Assembly: GCA_963966185.1 (NCBI GenBank) | Contig: CAWZYM010000341.1 | Location: forward strand, 28,501 to 92,500 | Reading direction: 5' to 3' | Source: Rhabditoides inermis | Lineage: Eukaryota; Nematoda; Chromadorea; Rhabditida; Rhabditidae | DNA length: 64,000 nt | Part shown: positions 25,428 through 36,018 of the stretch, piece by piece | Layout of the letters: every line of letters begins with the position of its first letter | Position numbering within the stretch: position 1 is the first letter of the stretch | Notes under the pieces: generated by a model | Seen by the model: only the letters and a program-made list of their open reading frames with translations | What the model was told of the DNA's origin: nothing | Databases searched by the model: none | Translations under genes and position numbers: made by a program

Positions 25428-26238
25428 TAAAAGCGCGTCACGGCAAAAAGGTTGAATTGAGAGGAAGCAGAGAAATACACAACTGAGTGATTATATTAAC
25501 ATCAATTGGTATTTTTCAGTGATCCAAACTCAAAAATAAACCTCACGAACCGTTTGTGATTGTCCCGTAAAATTTTTAAACGTAAATCAATACTCACACC
25601 CAACCACCACATTTCCACTGCGAAACTCGTATTTCTTCCATAATTTGAATACTAGACCATATTTGAGGACCCAGTTAGATGAACATGGTGGCGGAAAAAT
25701 CAAATTATTTTCTCCGCTTCACCGTTCCTTAAGTCCACTGACACGATTCACAGAACATGGGTCTCTAAAAGCGTGTCACGGCAAAAAGGTTGAATTGAGA
25801 GGAAGCAGAGAGATACACAACTGAGTGATCATATTAACATGAATCGGTAATTTTTTAGTGTTTTAAAGTCCAAAATAAACCTCACAAACTGTTCGTGATT
25901 GTCCCGTAAAACTTTGAAATGTAAATCAATACTCACACCCAACCACCACATTTCCACTGCGAAACTCGTATTTCTTCCATAATTTGAATACTAGACCATA
26001 TTTGAGGACCCAGTTGAATGAACATGGTGGCGGATGAGTCCAAATTATTTTCTCCGCTTTACCGTTCCTCAAGTCCACTGACACGATTCACAGAGCATGG
26101 GTCTCTAGAAGCGCGTCACGGCAAAAAAAAGTTGAATTGAGAGGAAGCAGAGAGATACACAACTGAGTGATTATAATAACATCAATCGGTATATTTTCAG
26201 TGTTTGAAACTCAAAAATAAACTTCACAAACCGTTTGT
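25428..26238 (+). repeat. 340-bp satellite block after the MITE, about 2.4 monomers
   Basis: Begins with the right TAA copy and continues the monomer broken at 24761. Matches 62420-63229 and 27986-28795. Confidence 0.95.
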
Positions 26239-26750
26239 TAATCCTAAGCGAATGGAGTAGATCAAATTATTCTCCTATCGTAATCCTAAGCGAGTGGAGT
26301 AGATCAAATTATTCTCCTATCGTAATCATAAGCGAGTGGAGTAGATCAAATTATTCTCCTACCGTAATCCTAAGCGAGTGGAGTGGATCAAATTATTCTC
26401 CTATCGTAATCCTAAGCGAGTAGAGTAGATTAAATTATTCTTCCATCGTAATTTCAAGCGAGTGGAGTAGGTCAAATTATTCTCCTATCGTAAACCTAAG
26501 CGAGTGGAGTAGATCAAATTATTATTCTATCGTAATCCGAAGCGGGTGGAGAAGATCAAATTATCATCCTATCGTAACTCTAAGCAAGTGGAGTAAATCA
26601 AATTATTCTCCTATCGTAATCCTAAGCGAGTGGAGTAGATTAAAATTATTCTTTTATCGTAATTTCAAGCGAGTGGAGTAGATCAAATTATTCTCCTATC
26701 GTAAACTTAAGCGAGTGGAGTAGGTCAAATTAATCTCCTTTCGTAAACCT
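26239..26750 (+). repeat. 42-bp minisatellite array, about 12 units
   Basis: First unit has AGCGAATGGAG, a variant shared only with the arrays at 28796 and 63230, which marks these three as close paralogs. Confidence 0.95.
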
Positions 26751-28795
26751 CTCGAACTGTTTGTGATTGTCCCGTAAAGTTTTGAAACGTAAATCAATAC
26801 TCACACCCAACGACCACATTTCCACTGCGAAACTCGTATTTCTTCCAAAATTTGATTACTAGACCATATTTGAGGACCCAGTTGAATGGACATGGTGACG
26901 GATTAGTCAAATTATTTTCTCTGCTTTACCGTTCCTCAAGTCCACTGACACGATTCACAGAGCATGGGTCTCTAGAAGCGCGTCACGGCAAAAAGGTTGA
27001 ATTGAGAGGAAGCAGAGAGATACACAACCGAGTGATTTTATCAACAAAAACCGGTTTTTTCAGTGTCTTACACTCAAAAATAAACCTCACAAACTGTTTG
27101 TGATTGTCCTGTAAAGTTTCGAAACGTAAATCAATACTCACACCCAACCACCACATTTACACTGCGAAACTCGTATTTCTTCCATAATTTGAATACTAGA
27201 TCATATTTGAGGACCCAGTTAGATGATCATGGTGGCGAAAAAGTCAAATTATTTTTTCCGCTTCACCGTTCCTCAAGTCCACTGACACTATTCACAGAGC
27301 ATGGGTCTCTAAAAGCGTGTCACGGCAAAAAGGTTGAATTGAGAGGAAGCAGAGAGATACACAACCGAGTGATTTTATTAATAAAAACCGGTTTTTTCAG
27401 TGTCTTACACTCAAAAATAAACCTCACAAACTGTTTGTGATTGTCCTGTAAAGTTTCGAAACGTAAATCAATACTCACACCCAACCATCACATTTCCACT
27501 GCGAAACTCTTATTTCTTCCATAATTTGAAAAACAGACCATAATTGAGAACACAGTTGGATGGACATGGTGGCGGATAAGTCAAACTATTTTCTCCGCTT
27601 CACCGTTCCTCAAGTCCACTGACACGATTCACAGAGCATGGTACTCTAGAAGCGTGTCACGGCAAAAAGGTTGAATTGAGAGGAAGCAGAGAGATACACA
27701 ACTGAGTGACCATATTAACATGAATCGGTAATTTTCTAACGGTCTAAAGTCTAAAATAAACCTCACAAACTATTTGTGATTGTCCCGTAAAACTTTGAAA
27801 TGTAAATCAATACTCACACCCAACCACCACATTTACACGGCGAAACTCGTATGTCTTCCATAATTTGATTACTAGACCATATTTGAGGATACAGTTGGAT
27901 GGACATGGAGGCGGATAAGTCAATTCATTTTCTCCGCTTTACCGTTCCTCAAGTCCACTGACACGATTCACAGAGCATGGGTATCTAAAAGCGCGTCACG
28001 GCAAAAAGGTTGAATTGAGAGGAAGCAGAGAAATACACAACTGAGTGATTATATTAACATCAATTGGTATTTTTCAGTGATCCAAACTCAAAAATAAACC
28101 TCACGAACCGTTTGTGATTGTCCCGTAAAATTTTTAAACGTAAATCAATACTCACACCCAACCACCACATTTCCACTGCGAAACTCGTATTTCTTCCATA
28201 ATTTGAATACTAGACCATATTTGAGGACCCAGTTAGATGAACATGGTGGCGGAAAAATCAAATTATTTTCTCCGCTTCACCGTTCCTTAAGTCCACTGAC
28301 ACGATTCACAGAACATGGGTCTCTAAAAGCGTGTCACGGCAAAAAGGTTGAATTGAGAGGAAGCAGAGAGATACACAACTGAGTGATCATATTAACATGA
28401 ATCGGTAATTTTTTAGTGTTTTAAAGTCTAAAATTAACCTCACAAACTGTTCGTGATTGTCCCGTAAAACTTTGAAATGTAAATCAATACTCACACCCAA
28501 CCACCACATTTCCACTGCGAAACTCGTATTTCTTCCATAATTTGAATACTAGACCATATTTGAGGACCCAGTTGAATGAACATGGTGGCGGATAAGTCCA
28601 AATTATTTTCTCCGCTTTACCGTTCCTCAAGTCCACTGACACGATTCACAGAGCATGGGTCTCTAGAAGCGCGTCACGGCAAAAAAAGTTGAATTGAGAG
28701 GAAGCAGAGAGATACACAACTGAGTGATTATAATAACATCAATCGGTAACTTTTCAGTGTTTGAAACTCAAAAATAAACTTCACAAACCGTTTGT
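26751..28795 (+). repeat. 340-bp satellite block, six monomers
   Basis: From about 27.0 kb this repeats the sequence upstream of 26239 (offset 2,557 after the MITE and 3,226 before it). It therefore lacks the MITE at 27986-27988. Confidence 0.95.
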
Positions 28796-29307
28796 TAATC
28801 CTAAGCGAATGGAGTAGATCAAATTATTCTCCTATCGTAATCCTAAGCGAGTGGAGTAGATCAAATTATTCTCCTATCGTAATCATAAGCGAGTGGAGTA
28901 GATCAAATTATTCTCCTACCGTAATCCTAAGCGAGTGGAGTGGATCAAATTATTCTCCTATCGTAATCCTAAGCGAGTAGAGTAGATTAAATTATTCTTC
29001 CATCGTAATTTCAAGCGAGTGGAGTAGGTCAAATTATTCTCCTATCGTAAACCTAAGCGAGTGGAGTAGATCAAATTATTATTCTATCGTAATCCGAAGC
29101 GGGTGGAGAAGATCAAATTATCATCCTATCGTAACTCTAAGCAAGTGGAGTAAATCAAATTATTCTCCTATCGTAATCCTAAGCGAGTAGAGTAGATTAA
29201 AATTATTCTTTTATCGTAATTTCAAGCGAGTGGAGTAGATCAAATTATTCTCCTATCGTAAACTTAAGCGAGTGGAGTAGGTCAAATTAATCTCCTTTCG
29301 TAAACCT
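28796..29307 (+). repeat. 42-bp minisatellite array, about 12 units
   Basis: Copy of the 26239 array 2,557 bp downstream. Confidence 0.95.
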
Positions 29308-29728
29308 CTCGAACTGTTTGTGATTGTCCCGTAAAGTTTTGAAACGTAAATCAATACTCACACCCAACGACCACATTTCCACTGCGAAACTCGTATTTCT
29401 TCCAAAATTTGATTACTAGACCATATTTGAGGACCCAGTTGAATGGACATGGTGACGGATTAGTCAAATTATTTTCTCTGCTTTACCGTTCCTCAAGTCC
29501 ACTGACACGATTCACAGAGCATGGGTCTCTAGAAGCGCGTCACGGCAAAAAGGTTGAATTGAGAGGAAGCAGAGAGATACACAACTGAGTGATCATATTA
29601 ACATGAATCGGTAATTTTTTAACGGTCCAAAGTCTAAAATAAACCTCACAAACTATTTGTGATTGTCCCGTAAAACTTTGGAATGTAAATCAATACTCAC
29701 ACCCAACCACCACATTTACACGGCGAAA
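29308..29728 (+). repeat. 340-bp satellite, about 1.2 monomers, cut by element B
   Basis: Stops at ACACGGCGAAA; the monomer resumes after elements B and C at 33189 with CTCGTATTTC. The empty site is at 58896/58897. Confidence 0.95.
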
Positions 29729-29766
29729 CTAGCGCTCCGGCGCGCTGTCGCGCGCCTCCGCGCTAG
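29729..29766 (-). repeat. Terminal hairpin of element B
   Basis: Identical in sequence to the hairpin at 4523-4560. Confidence 0.9.
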
Positions 29767-30198
29767 ATCATGAAAATAAGAAGAATAGAATAGAAACTCA
29801 TAGAATAGAATAGAAACTCAAGTTTTTGTTATGATCCATTATACTGTGTGTGTTTTTTTTTGTGTTTTTTTTTAAATTTCATAACATTTTGAGTGAAACT
29901 GGTTATTAAAGTAGAGAAGATTAGTCGATTGATGTATTGATTGCACTGATAATGTGGTCTAGAGGCGATGCAATAATAATAATACCTGGTCTGCAATGCT
30001 TTGGTTAGCTGCCGCGCACCTCCGTTGTACAAGTCAGTAGATCTATGCATATTTTTGAATTTGAATGTCCTCGCGTTTACAGAAAGAGCACCCGCACGAT
30101 GCCGCGCGCTCCCGCTATTGATATCTATGAAAACATAGATCAATGATAATCATTATACATTTTTTCCTGAACTATACTTTCCTTTGCTCATAAAAACT

Positions 30199-30236
30199 CT
30201 ATCTCTCTCTCTCTCTCATCTCCTCTCTCTCTCTCA

Positions 30237-30279
<43 letters not shown>

Positions 30280-30610
30280 CTCTTTCTTTCTCTCTCTTTC
30301 TCCTCGTAATTCTTTTAGTTTTAATGATACGAAAACAGAGAGCTTTGCTACTGCAACCTCTCGCCCTCTTTTATTCTCGCATTCTCTCTCTCTCTTTCTC
30401 TCTCTGTCTCTCTCTATCTCTCCCTTCCTTTTTTTATCTAACTCTTCCTTTTTTTCCCTCTTCCTCTTTTTCCTTCTCTCAAGTCTCCTTTCGCATTTTT
30501 TTCTATTGTCAATGCAACAATAACATTACTCTTATTCGCTCTAACAATGCCTTTCTCTATATTTATCTATATGCTTCTCTCTAACTTTTCCTCTCTCCCT
30601 CTCTCTCTCT
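30199..30610 (+). repeat. Pyrimidine-rich tract of element B
   Basis: (TC)n interrupted by short unique stretches; the counterpart of 4815-5370 in element A but with a shorter TC run. Confidence 0.9.
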
Positions 30611-30639
30611 CCGTTCTTTGTCAATGCATTTTTAGAGAT

Positions 30640-31870
30640 TGAAGTAAAACTTTTGCTTGGACATGGAGCTTCCGCTGCCGGACAGCGAGATTTTGATGTT
30701 TTTTTAACCGGATACTGAAAGCAAAATTGAGGACGTGGACTACAGCCGAGGACGTAAACTCAACTATCTGCAAAGTTTCATACAAATTTGGTTTAGTATG
30801 AATCAAGTCATGAACGCGGAACTAATCAAAATCGCAAAAGAAATGCGAGGGCGCGCGCATCTTTTGATAATTGGACAATATGTTCCTCACACCGTAACCA
30901 ATAACGCTGAATTTCGCAGGTACGCTCTTTTTTGTTGAAACTATTTGTTGAACGTATTTACGGAAAATGAAGCGAAGATGTTTCTTAGTTGAGACACGTT
31001 CGCTGCGAACAGCAACAAAATCGATTACTTTTGTGTTTTTCTTCGAAATATAGGCAATGAGTGTAATTGGAGAGTAATCACGAAGTGGACTTCGTCCTGA
31101 AGTAATATGTAAACTTTCTGAAAAACATCACGCAAATCGGTCAAGTAAAAAAGGAGATATGCCCGCGGACACACAAGAAAAGATGCAAAAGTGACCATTT
31201 TTGGTGGTTTTCGAACATAAAAAGAGGTAATGAAAGCAAAATTGAGAACTGTCAAAAAGTGGACAGCATCAGAAGACGTGAACTAAAACTATCCTATGAG
31301 TTTAATGCAAACTGGTTCTGTATGAATCGAGTTATGACCGCGGAAATACTAAAAATCGCAAAAGTGAGGCGAGAGCGCGCGCGCGGCTCTTGCTAATTTG
31401 GCTATATTTTCCTTACACCGTAACCAATGATGATGAAACTTGCAGGTTAGTGACAGAACTAATTGTTGAAAGTAATTACAGAACAATAAGCGAAACTGTT
31501 TCTTAGGTGAGAAGCTTTTGCAGCGGACAGCACCAAAATCGGCGAATTTTGAGGTTTTTCTACCAAATATAGGCAATGAGTGTAATTGGAGAGTAATCAC
31601 AAAGTGGACTGCATCCTGAAGTACTATGTAAACTTTTCGCAAAGTTTGACGCAAATCGGTTCGGTAGAAACGGAGTTATGCCCGCGGACACACAAGAAAA
31701 AGTGCAAAAGTGACCATTTTTGGTGGTTTTTTGACCAAATATGGACGTAGAGGAGGAGTTGAGAGGTGCCTGAATTTTGTCGTCGTCCTTGCAAGAGAAC
31801 ACAACTTTCTACCAAGTTTTATGCGAATCGGTTGAGTTTGAAGCTAGTTATGACTCTGGAATGACGGACA
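30640..31870 (+). repeat. ~171-bp degenerate modules inside element B
   Basis: Module cores lie near 30774, 31124, 31300, 31644 and 31817, with spacings of about 350, 176, 344 and 173 bp, i.e. one or two steps of roughly 172 bp as in element A. Confidence 0.6.
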
Positions 31871-31902
31871 GAGACAATAGGACATTTTAGTAGAAAAGGC
31901 GA

Positions 31903-32000
31903 CTAGCGGGCCGGAGGCTCGCTTCGCTCGCCTCCGGCCCGCTAGTGGCGGCGGCTTCGCCGCCGCATTGCGCTCCAAGGCTCGCGCGCCTTCGGCGCGC
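31903..32000 (-). repeat. Triple GC-rich hairpin at the end of element C
   Basis: Three hairpins in a row: CTAGCGGGCCGGAGGC pairing with 31930-31945 (16 bp), GCGGCGGC/GCCGCCGC around TTC at 31948-31966, and GCGCGCC/GGCGCGC around TTC at 31984-32000. They form a roughly 100-bp GC island in AT-rich DNA. Confidence 0.9.
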
Positions 32001-32029
32001 TCGCCTCTCCGCGTCAAATCATCAAAGCT

Positions 32030-32450
32030 TCAAATCTGAACTCTACTACAGCTCCAGTACACATCAGACATGGAAATCTCAAGTTTTATAGTTGTTTACA
32101 TTTTTGTTTACTTGTTTACATGACTTGTGCACATTAGATATGAACTCTCCTTTGGGTCTAGTTTACATCAAACCTCGGAATCTGAAGTTATGGAGTTGTT
32201 TACAACTCTGTTCACTTGTTTACCTGACTTATAAGCATCTGAAATGAACTTTTTATCGAGTCTAGTACACTTTAAATATCAAAATCTCTAGTTTTGGAGT
32301 TATTTACATTTTTGTTTACTTGTTTACCTGACTTGTAAACACTACATTGTAACTCTCCGTCTGGTCTAGTTTCGATTAGACATGAAAATCAGAAAATTTG
32401 GAGTTGTTTACTTTTTTGTTTACTTGTTTACCTGTTTTGTTTACGTAAAC
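32030..32450 (+). repeat. 104-bp tandem repeat, four copies, inside element C
   Basis: CTTGTTTAC with its flanks recurs at 32111, 32215, 32319 and 32423, exactly 104 bp apart each time. Each unit has TTTGTTTACTTGTTTACCTG followed by a divergent stretch containing a TCTAG. Confidence 0.85.
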
Positions 32451-33188
32451 ATCGTACTTGTTTACTTGTTACCTATACCAAGTATGAAGTTCGTAAAAGT
32501 AATATAAGCTGAGAAATGCACATGACCTTATTTGGAATATGTAAATGAGGTGAATGAGGACGAATTGTTTATCTAAAAGTTAGTACTTGTTCACTTGTTA
32601 CCTGTACAAAATATGAACCTTCTACCTCGACAAATAACCGAGTTATGAATTTTTAAATATTTCTGAGCATTTAATGTGTGTTTTTTGAAAATAAATTAAA
32701 AATCAAAAAATAGCTAAAATTCTGGTAATTTGCATACGAGATGGTATTGATACACTGATAGTTGAATGATAAAATCCAGCTTCCAACTATCTCATTAGTG
32801 GACCCAGTAGATGGTTTTGTAATCAGACACTGAAAACAAACACTTATATTGTGTGTAGTTTGCTTCCTTGTTTACTTGTTTACCTGAATTGTTCACCCAA
32901 AGCGAGATACTTATCTACATGTTAGTTGTAGAAAGTATCAGTATTGCTACAAGTTTGTGGAGAAAGTTATTGGGACTCAAATGTGAAAAGTGGTCAAAAA
33001 ATCGATATTTTCAAGTGTATCTACCTGTACAGGTGAGCTAGGTAGATGAATCTGAGCGGTGACCGTGTGGTCAAGGAACCCATCAAAACGTACCAAGTTG
33101 ACAAGATTTGAACTTCTGACTCTTGAGATATGTGCTCGGACAAAGAAACATACGCCATAGCAAATTTTATATAGCCCTCGCAGGGCGA

Positions 33189-33391
33189 CTCGTATTTCTT
33201 CCATAATTTGATTACTAGACCATATTTGAGGATACAGTTGGATGGACATGGTGGCGGATAAGTCAATTCATTTTCTCCGCTTTACCGTTCCTCAAGTCCA
33301 CTGACACGATTCACAGAGCATGGGTCTCTAGAAGCGCGTCACGGCAAAAAGGCTGTATTGAGAGGAAGCAGAGAGATACACAACTGAGTGA
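33189..33391 (+). repeat. 340-bp satellite fragment between C and P2
   Basis: Completes the monomer interrupted at 29728 and enters the next, stopping at CTGAGTGA where element P2 begins. Confidence 0.95.
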
Positions 33392-33691
33392 TTATCTTTT
33401 AAAAGGACTTCCGTAAGAGAAGAGTTTGTGTTACTCAACGTAATGCAACAAAAGCTCATGCATTTTATCAATCGAAATAGTAAACAAACCTGCTCTTTCT
33501 GCAATTAAAACTAATGCGAGCAAATGTTGTATGTCGGGAAAATGATTTCGGTATCCGATCGATTATATATAACTTGTTGAACTATTGGAGCAGGTTTGTG
33601 TACTATTTCGATTGATAAAATGCATGAGCTTTTGTTGCATTACGTTGAGTAACACAAACTCTTCTCTTACGGAAGTCCTTTTAAAAGATAA
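33392..33691. repeat. Inverted repeat at the start of P2
   Basis: Arms of about 104 bp at 33392-33495 and 33588-33691 around a 92-bp loop, nearly perfect. The outer bases (TTATCTTTTAAAAG then ACTTCCGTAA) are the same as in P1, while the inner arms differ. Confidence 0.9.
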
Positions 33692-33894
33692 TGAATGTAC
33701 TTTTATTGGATTTCATATAAATCTATCTACATTAACATGAACCACAAAACATTTTTTTTAAAGAAATCCAACAGTTCACCCACCTTGTTGAGTCAAAAAT
33801 TGTATAAAATTTGCAAAAAAGAGTTTAGGTAATGCTGATGGGAAAATTTACAATTCCAATGTCATTTCTACGTAAAATCATATATTACAAAAGG

Positions 33895-33972
33895 TTTGCC
33901 ACCAGCCGGAACCGAACTCGAGCCATGTGTATCAACGGGCGCAATCGCTAACCACAACACTACAGTGCGCAT
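33895..33972 (-). tRNA. Degenerate tRNA-like segment in P2
   Basis: On the minus strand TAGTGTTGTGGTTAGCG resembles an A-box and D arm, and AGTTCGGTTCC a B-box with two changes, at tRNA-like spacing. The T stem and acceptor arm do not pair well. Could be a tRNA-derived fossil or chance. Confidence 0.3.
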
Positions 33973-34296
33973 GGCAGGGCACGCAATCTAAACGATATCA
34001 GTGCAATCCACAGGCAGTGCGGATTGTGCACCTCCTGTCTGCTGGGGGCAGCCGGTGCGCGCCACCCCCCCCCCCCTAAAAAACGTTCCGCACACGGGGG
34101 ATTGCCTGCCCCTCAGGGGGCGCGCGCGCGTATCTCGCTTCCTACAACAGCTAGCGTTACCAAAATCGAAACATAACCATTTTCTAACATCCTGATAACA
34201 TCTATCAGCATCACATTGTTCTCGTAAAGATTCCAAGAGACCTTTCGTTCAGTCGCCTTTTGCCGATTCTAGCGCGCGACTAGGGTTAACACAAAC

Positions 34297-34320
34297 CAAC
34301 CAGCGCTGCCGCGCTGGTTG
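34297..34320 (+). repeat. Terminal hairpin of P2
   Basis: A 10-bp perfect stem CAACCAGCGC/GCGCTGGTTG with a TGCC loop, three bases from the right end. Confidence 0.9.
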
Positions 34321-34323
34321 TAA

Positions 34324-35650
34324 TTATTTTAACATCAATCGGTAATTTTTTAGTGTTTCAAACTCAAAAAAAATAAACCTCACGAACCGTTTGTGATAGT
34401 TCCGTAAAGTTTTTAAACGTAACTCAATACTCACACCCAACCATCACATTTCCACTGCGAAACTCTTATTTCTTCCATAATTTGAATAACAGACCATAAT
34501 TGAGGACCCAGTTGGATGGACATGATGGCGGATAAGTCAAATTAATTTCTCCGCTTTACCGTTCCTCAAGTTCACTGACACGATTCACAGAGCATGGGTC
34601 TTTAAAAGCGCGTCACGGCAAAAAGGTTGAATTGAGAGGAAGCAGAGAGATACACAACTGAGTGATCATATTAACATGAATCGGTATTTTTTTAGTGGTC
34701 TAAAGTCTAAAAAAAACCTCACAAACTATTTGTGATTGTCCCGTAAAACTTTGAAATGTAAATCAATACTCACACCCAACCACCACATTTACACTGCGAA
34801 ACTCGTATTTCTTCCATAATTTGAATACTAGATCATATTTGAGGACCCAGTTAGATGAACATGGTGGCGAAAAAGTCAAATTATTTTTTCCGTTTTACCG
34901 TTCCTCAAGTCCACTGACACGACTCACAGAGCATGGGTCTCTAGAAGCGTGTCACGGCAAAAGGGTTGAATTGAGAAAAAGCAGAGAGATACACAACTGA
35001 GTGATTATATTAACAACAATTAATATTTTTAGTGTTTTACACCCAAAAATAAACTTTACAAACCGTTTGTGATTGTCCCGTAAAGTTTTGAAACGTAAAT
35101 CAATACTCACACCCAACCACCACATTTACACTGCGAAACTCGTATTTCTTCCATAATTTGATTATTAGATCATATTTGAAGACCCAGTTGGATGGACATG
35201 GTGGCGGATAAGTCAAATTATTTTCTTCGCTTTACCGTTCCTAAGTCCACTGACACGATTCACAGAGCATGGGTCTCTAGAAGCATGTCACGGCCAAAGG
35301 GTTGAATTGAGAGAAAGCAGAGAGATACACAACTGAATGGTTATATTAACATCAATTGGTATTTTTTTGTGTTTTAAACTCAAAAATAAACCTCACAAAC
35401 CGTTTGTGATTGTCCCGTAAAGTTTTGAAACGTAAATCAATACTCACACCCAACCACCACATTTCCACTGCGAAACTCGTATTTCTTCCATAATTTGAAT
35501 ACTAGACCATATTTGAGGACCCAGTTGGATGGACATGGTGGCGGATAGGTCAAACTATTTTCTCCGCTTTACCGTTCCTCAAGTCCACTGACACGATTCA
35601 CAGAGCATGGGTCTCTAGAAGCGCGTCACGGCAAAAAGGTTGAAGTGAGA
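34324..35650 (+). repeat. 340-bp satellite block, about four monomers
   Basis: From about 34980 onward it belongs to the first copy of the 3,572-bp duplication. Ends at AAGTGAGA where the LINE begins. Confidence 0.95.
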
Positions 35651-35652
35651 GC

Positions 35653-36018
35653 ATCGAAGTTACTCCCGAACACCAAAAACCTCATTTCATGAGAAATTTC
35701 AAAAAAGCAAATTGGGATGTTATTAACAATGCTATAGATTCTATTCGATGGACACAAGTTTTTATTGGAAAGACGGTAGAGCAAGCTGCATCTAAGTTTT
35801 ACGAAATCATAAATGGCATTATTGATTCAAATATTCCGCTTGTCGCTCCGGCTATCAATCGCCCCCGCTTATTACCTCGTTATCTACAAAAGCTGAAGCG
35901 ACAGGCAATTAAACTTTCTAAAACAAGACCTCACTCCATTGAATCTGATAGATCACTGCGTCGCCTACGTAAAGCAATAACTTCTTGGAATTGCAAGCGA
36001 GAGTCTAAACTAAGGTAA
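35653..36018 (+). pseudogene. LINE ORF2 fragment: linker between endonuclease and RT, copy 1
   Basis: Reading is open from the truncation point and contains the first in-frame Met at 35689. The segment following it (FKKANWDVIN, then IDSNIPL and RPRLLPRYLQKLKR) resembles the linker ahead of the RT domain in CR1/Jockey-type LINEs. It ends at a TAA at 36016 just before the RT frame opens. The frame of the RT lies one base away, so a single-base insertion or deletion near 36012-36018 broke a once continuous ORF. The same break occurs in copy 2, so it predates the duplication. Confidence 0.75.

Larger units (their letters stand above)
29729..31902 (-). mobile_element. Helitron-like non-autonomous element B (2,174 bp)
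   Basis: On the minus strand it begins TCGCCTTTTCTACTAAAATG and ends with the same 38-nt CTAG hairpin as element A. The two are homologous over most of their length: the AT-rich flank of the hairpin, the pyrimidine tract, the ~171-bp modules and the 5' end. Differences include microsatellite length and an extra GC-rich stretch near 30010-30120. It abuts element C directly, and the pair sits between A and C of the satellite. No enzyme is encoded; open frames on either strand are short and not conserved with element A. Confidence 0.75.
31903..33188 (-). mobile_element. Helitron-like element C (1,286 bp), abutting B
   Basis: On the minus strand it begins TCGCCCTGCGAGGGC and ends in a 16-bp GC-rich hairpin terminating in CTAG. 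Its 5' region shares TAAAATNTNCTATGGNGT with element A, so the two are distantly related. The body is AT-rich with a 104-bp tandem repeat. It lies directly against the GA end of element B with no satellite between, and satellite resumes at 33189. No protein is encoded. Confidence 0.65.
33392..34323 (+). mobile_element. Palindrome/hairpin element P2 (932 bp), non-autonomous
   Basis: Starts TTATCTTTTAAAAGG and ends with a 10-bp hairpin followed by TAA. Left flank GAGTGA and right flank TTATTTTAACATC rejoin to a normal satellite monomer (GAGTGATTATATTAACATC, one base different), so insertion was between A and T. After the palindrome it shares with P1 a stretch of the form CTTTTRTTGRATTTCATA, and near its end CACATTGTT and TTCTRGCGCG. 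It holds a tRNA-like segment, a 14-bp C run and GC-rich DNA at 34000-34140. No transposase is present. Confidence 0.65.

Noticed and set aside
33988..34236. Small overlapping frames in the GC-rich part of P2
   Set aside because: Mirror-image frames on both strands of a GC-rich, low-complexity stretch with no family signal.
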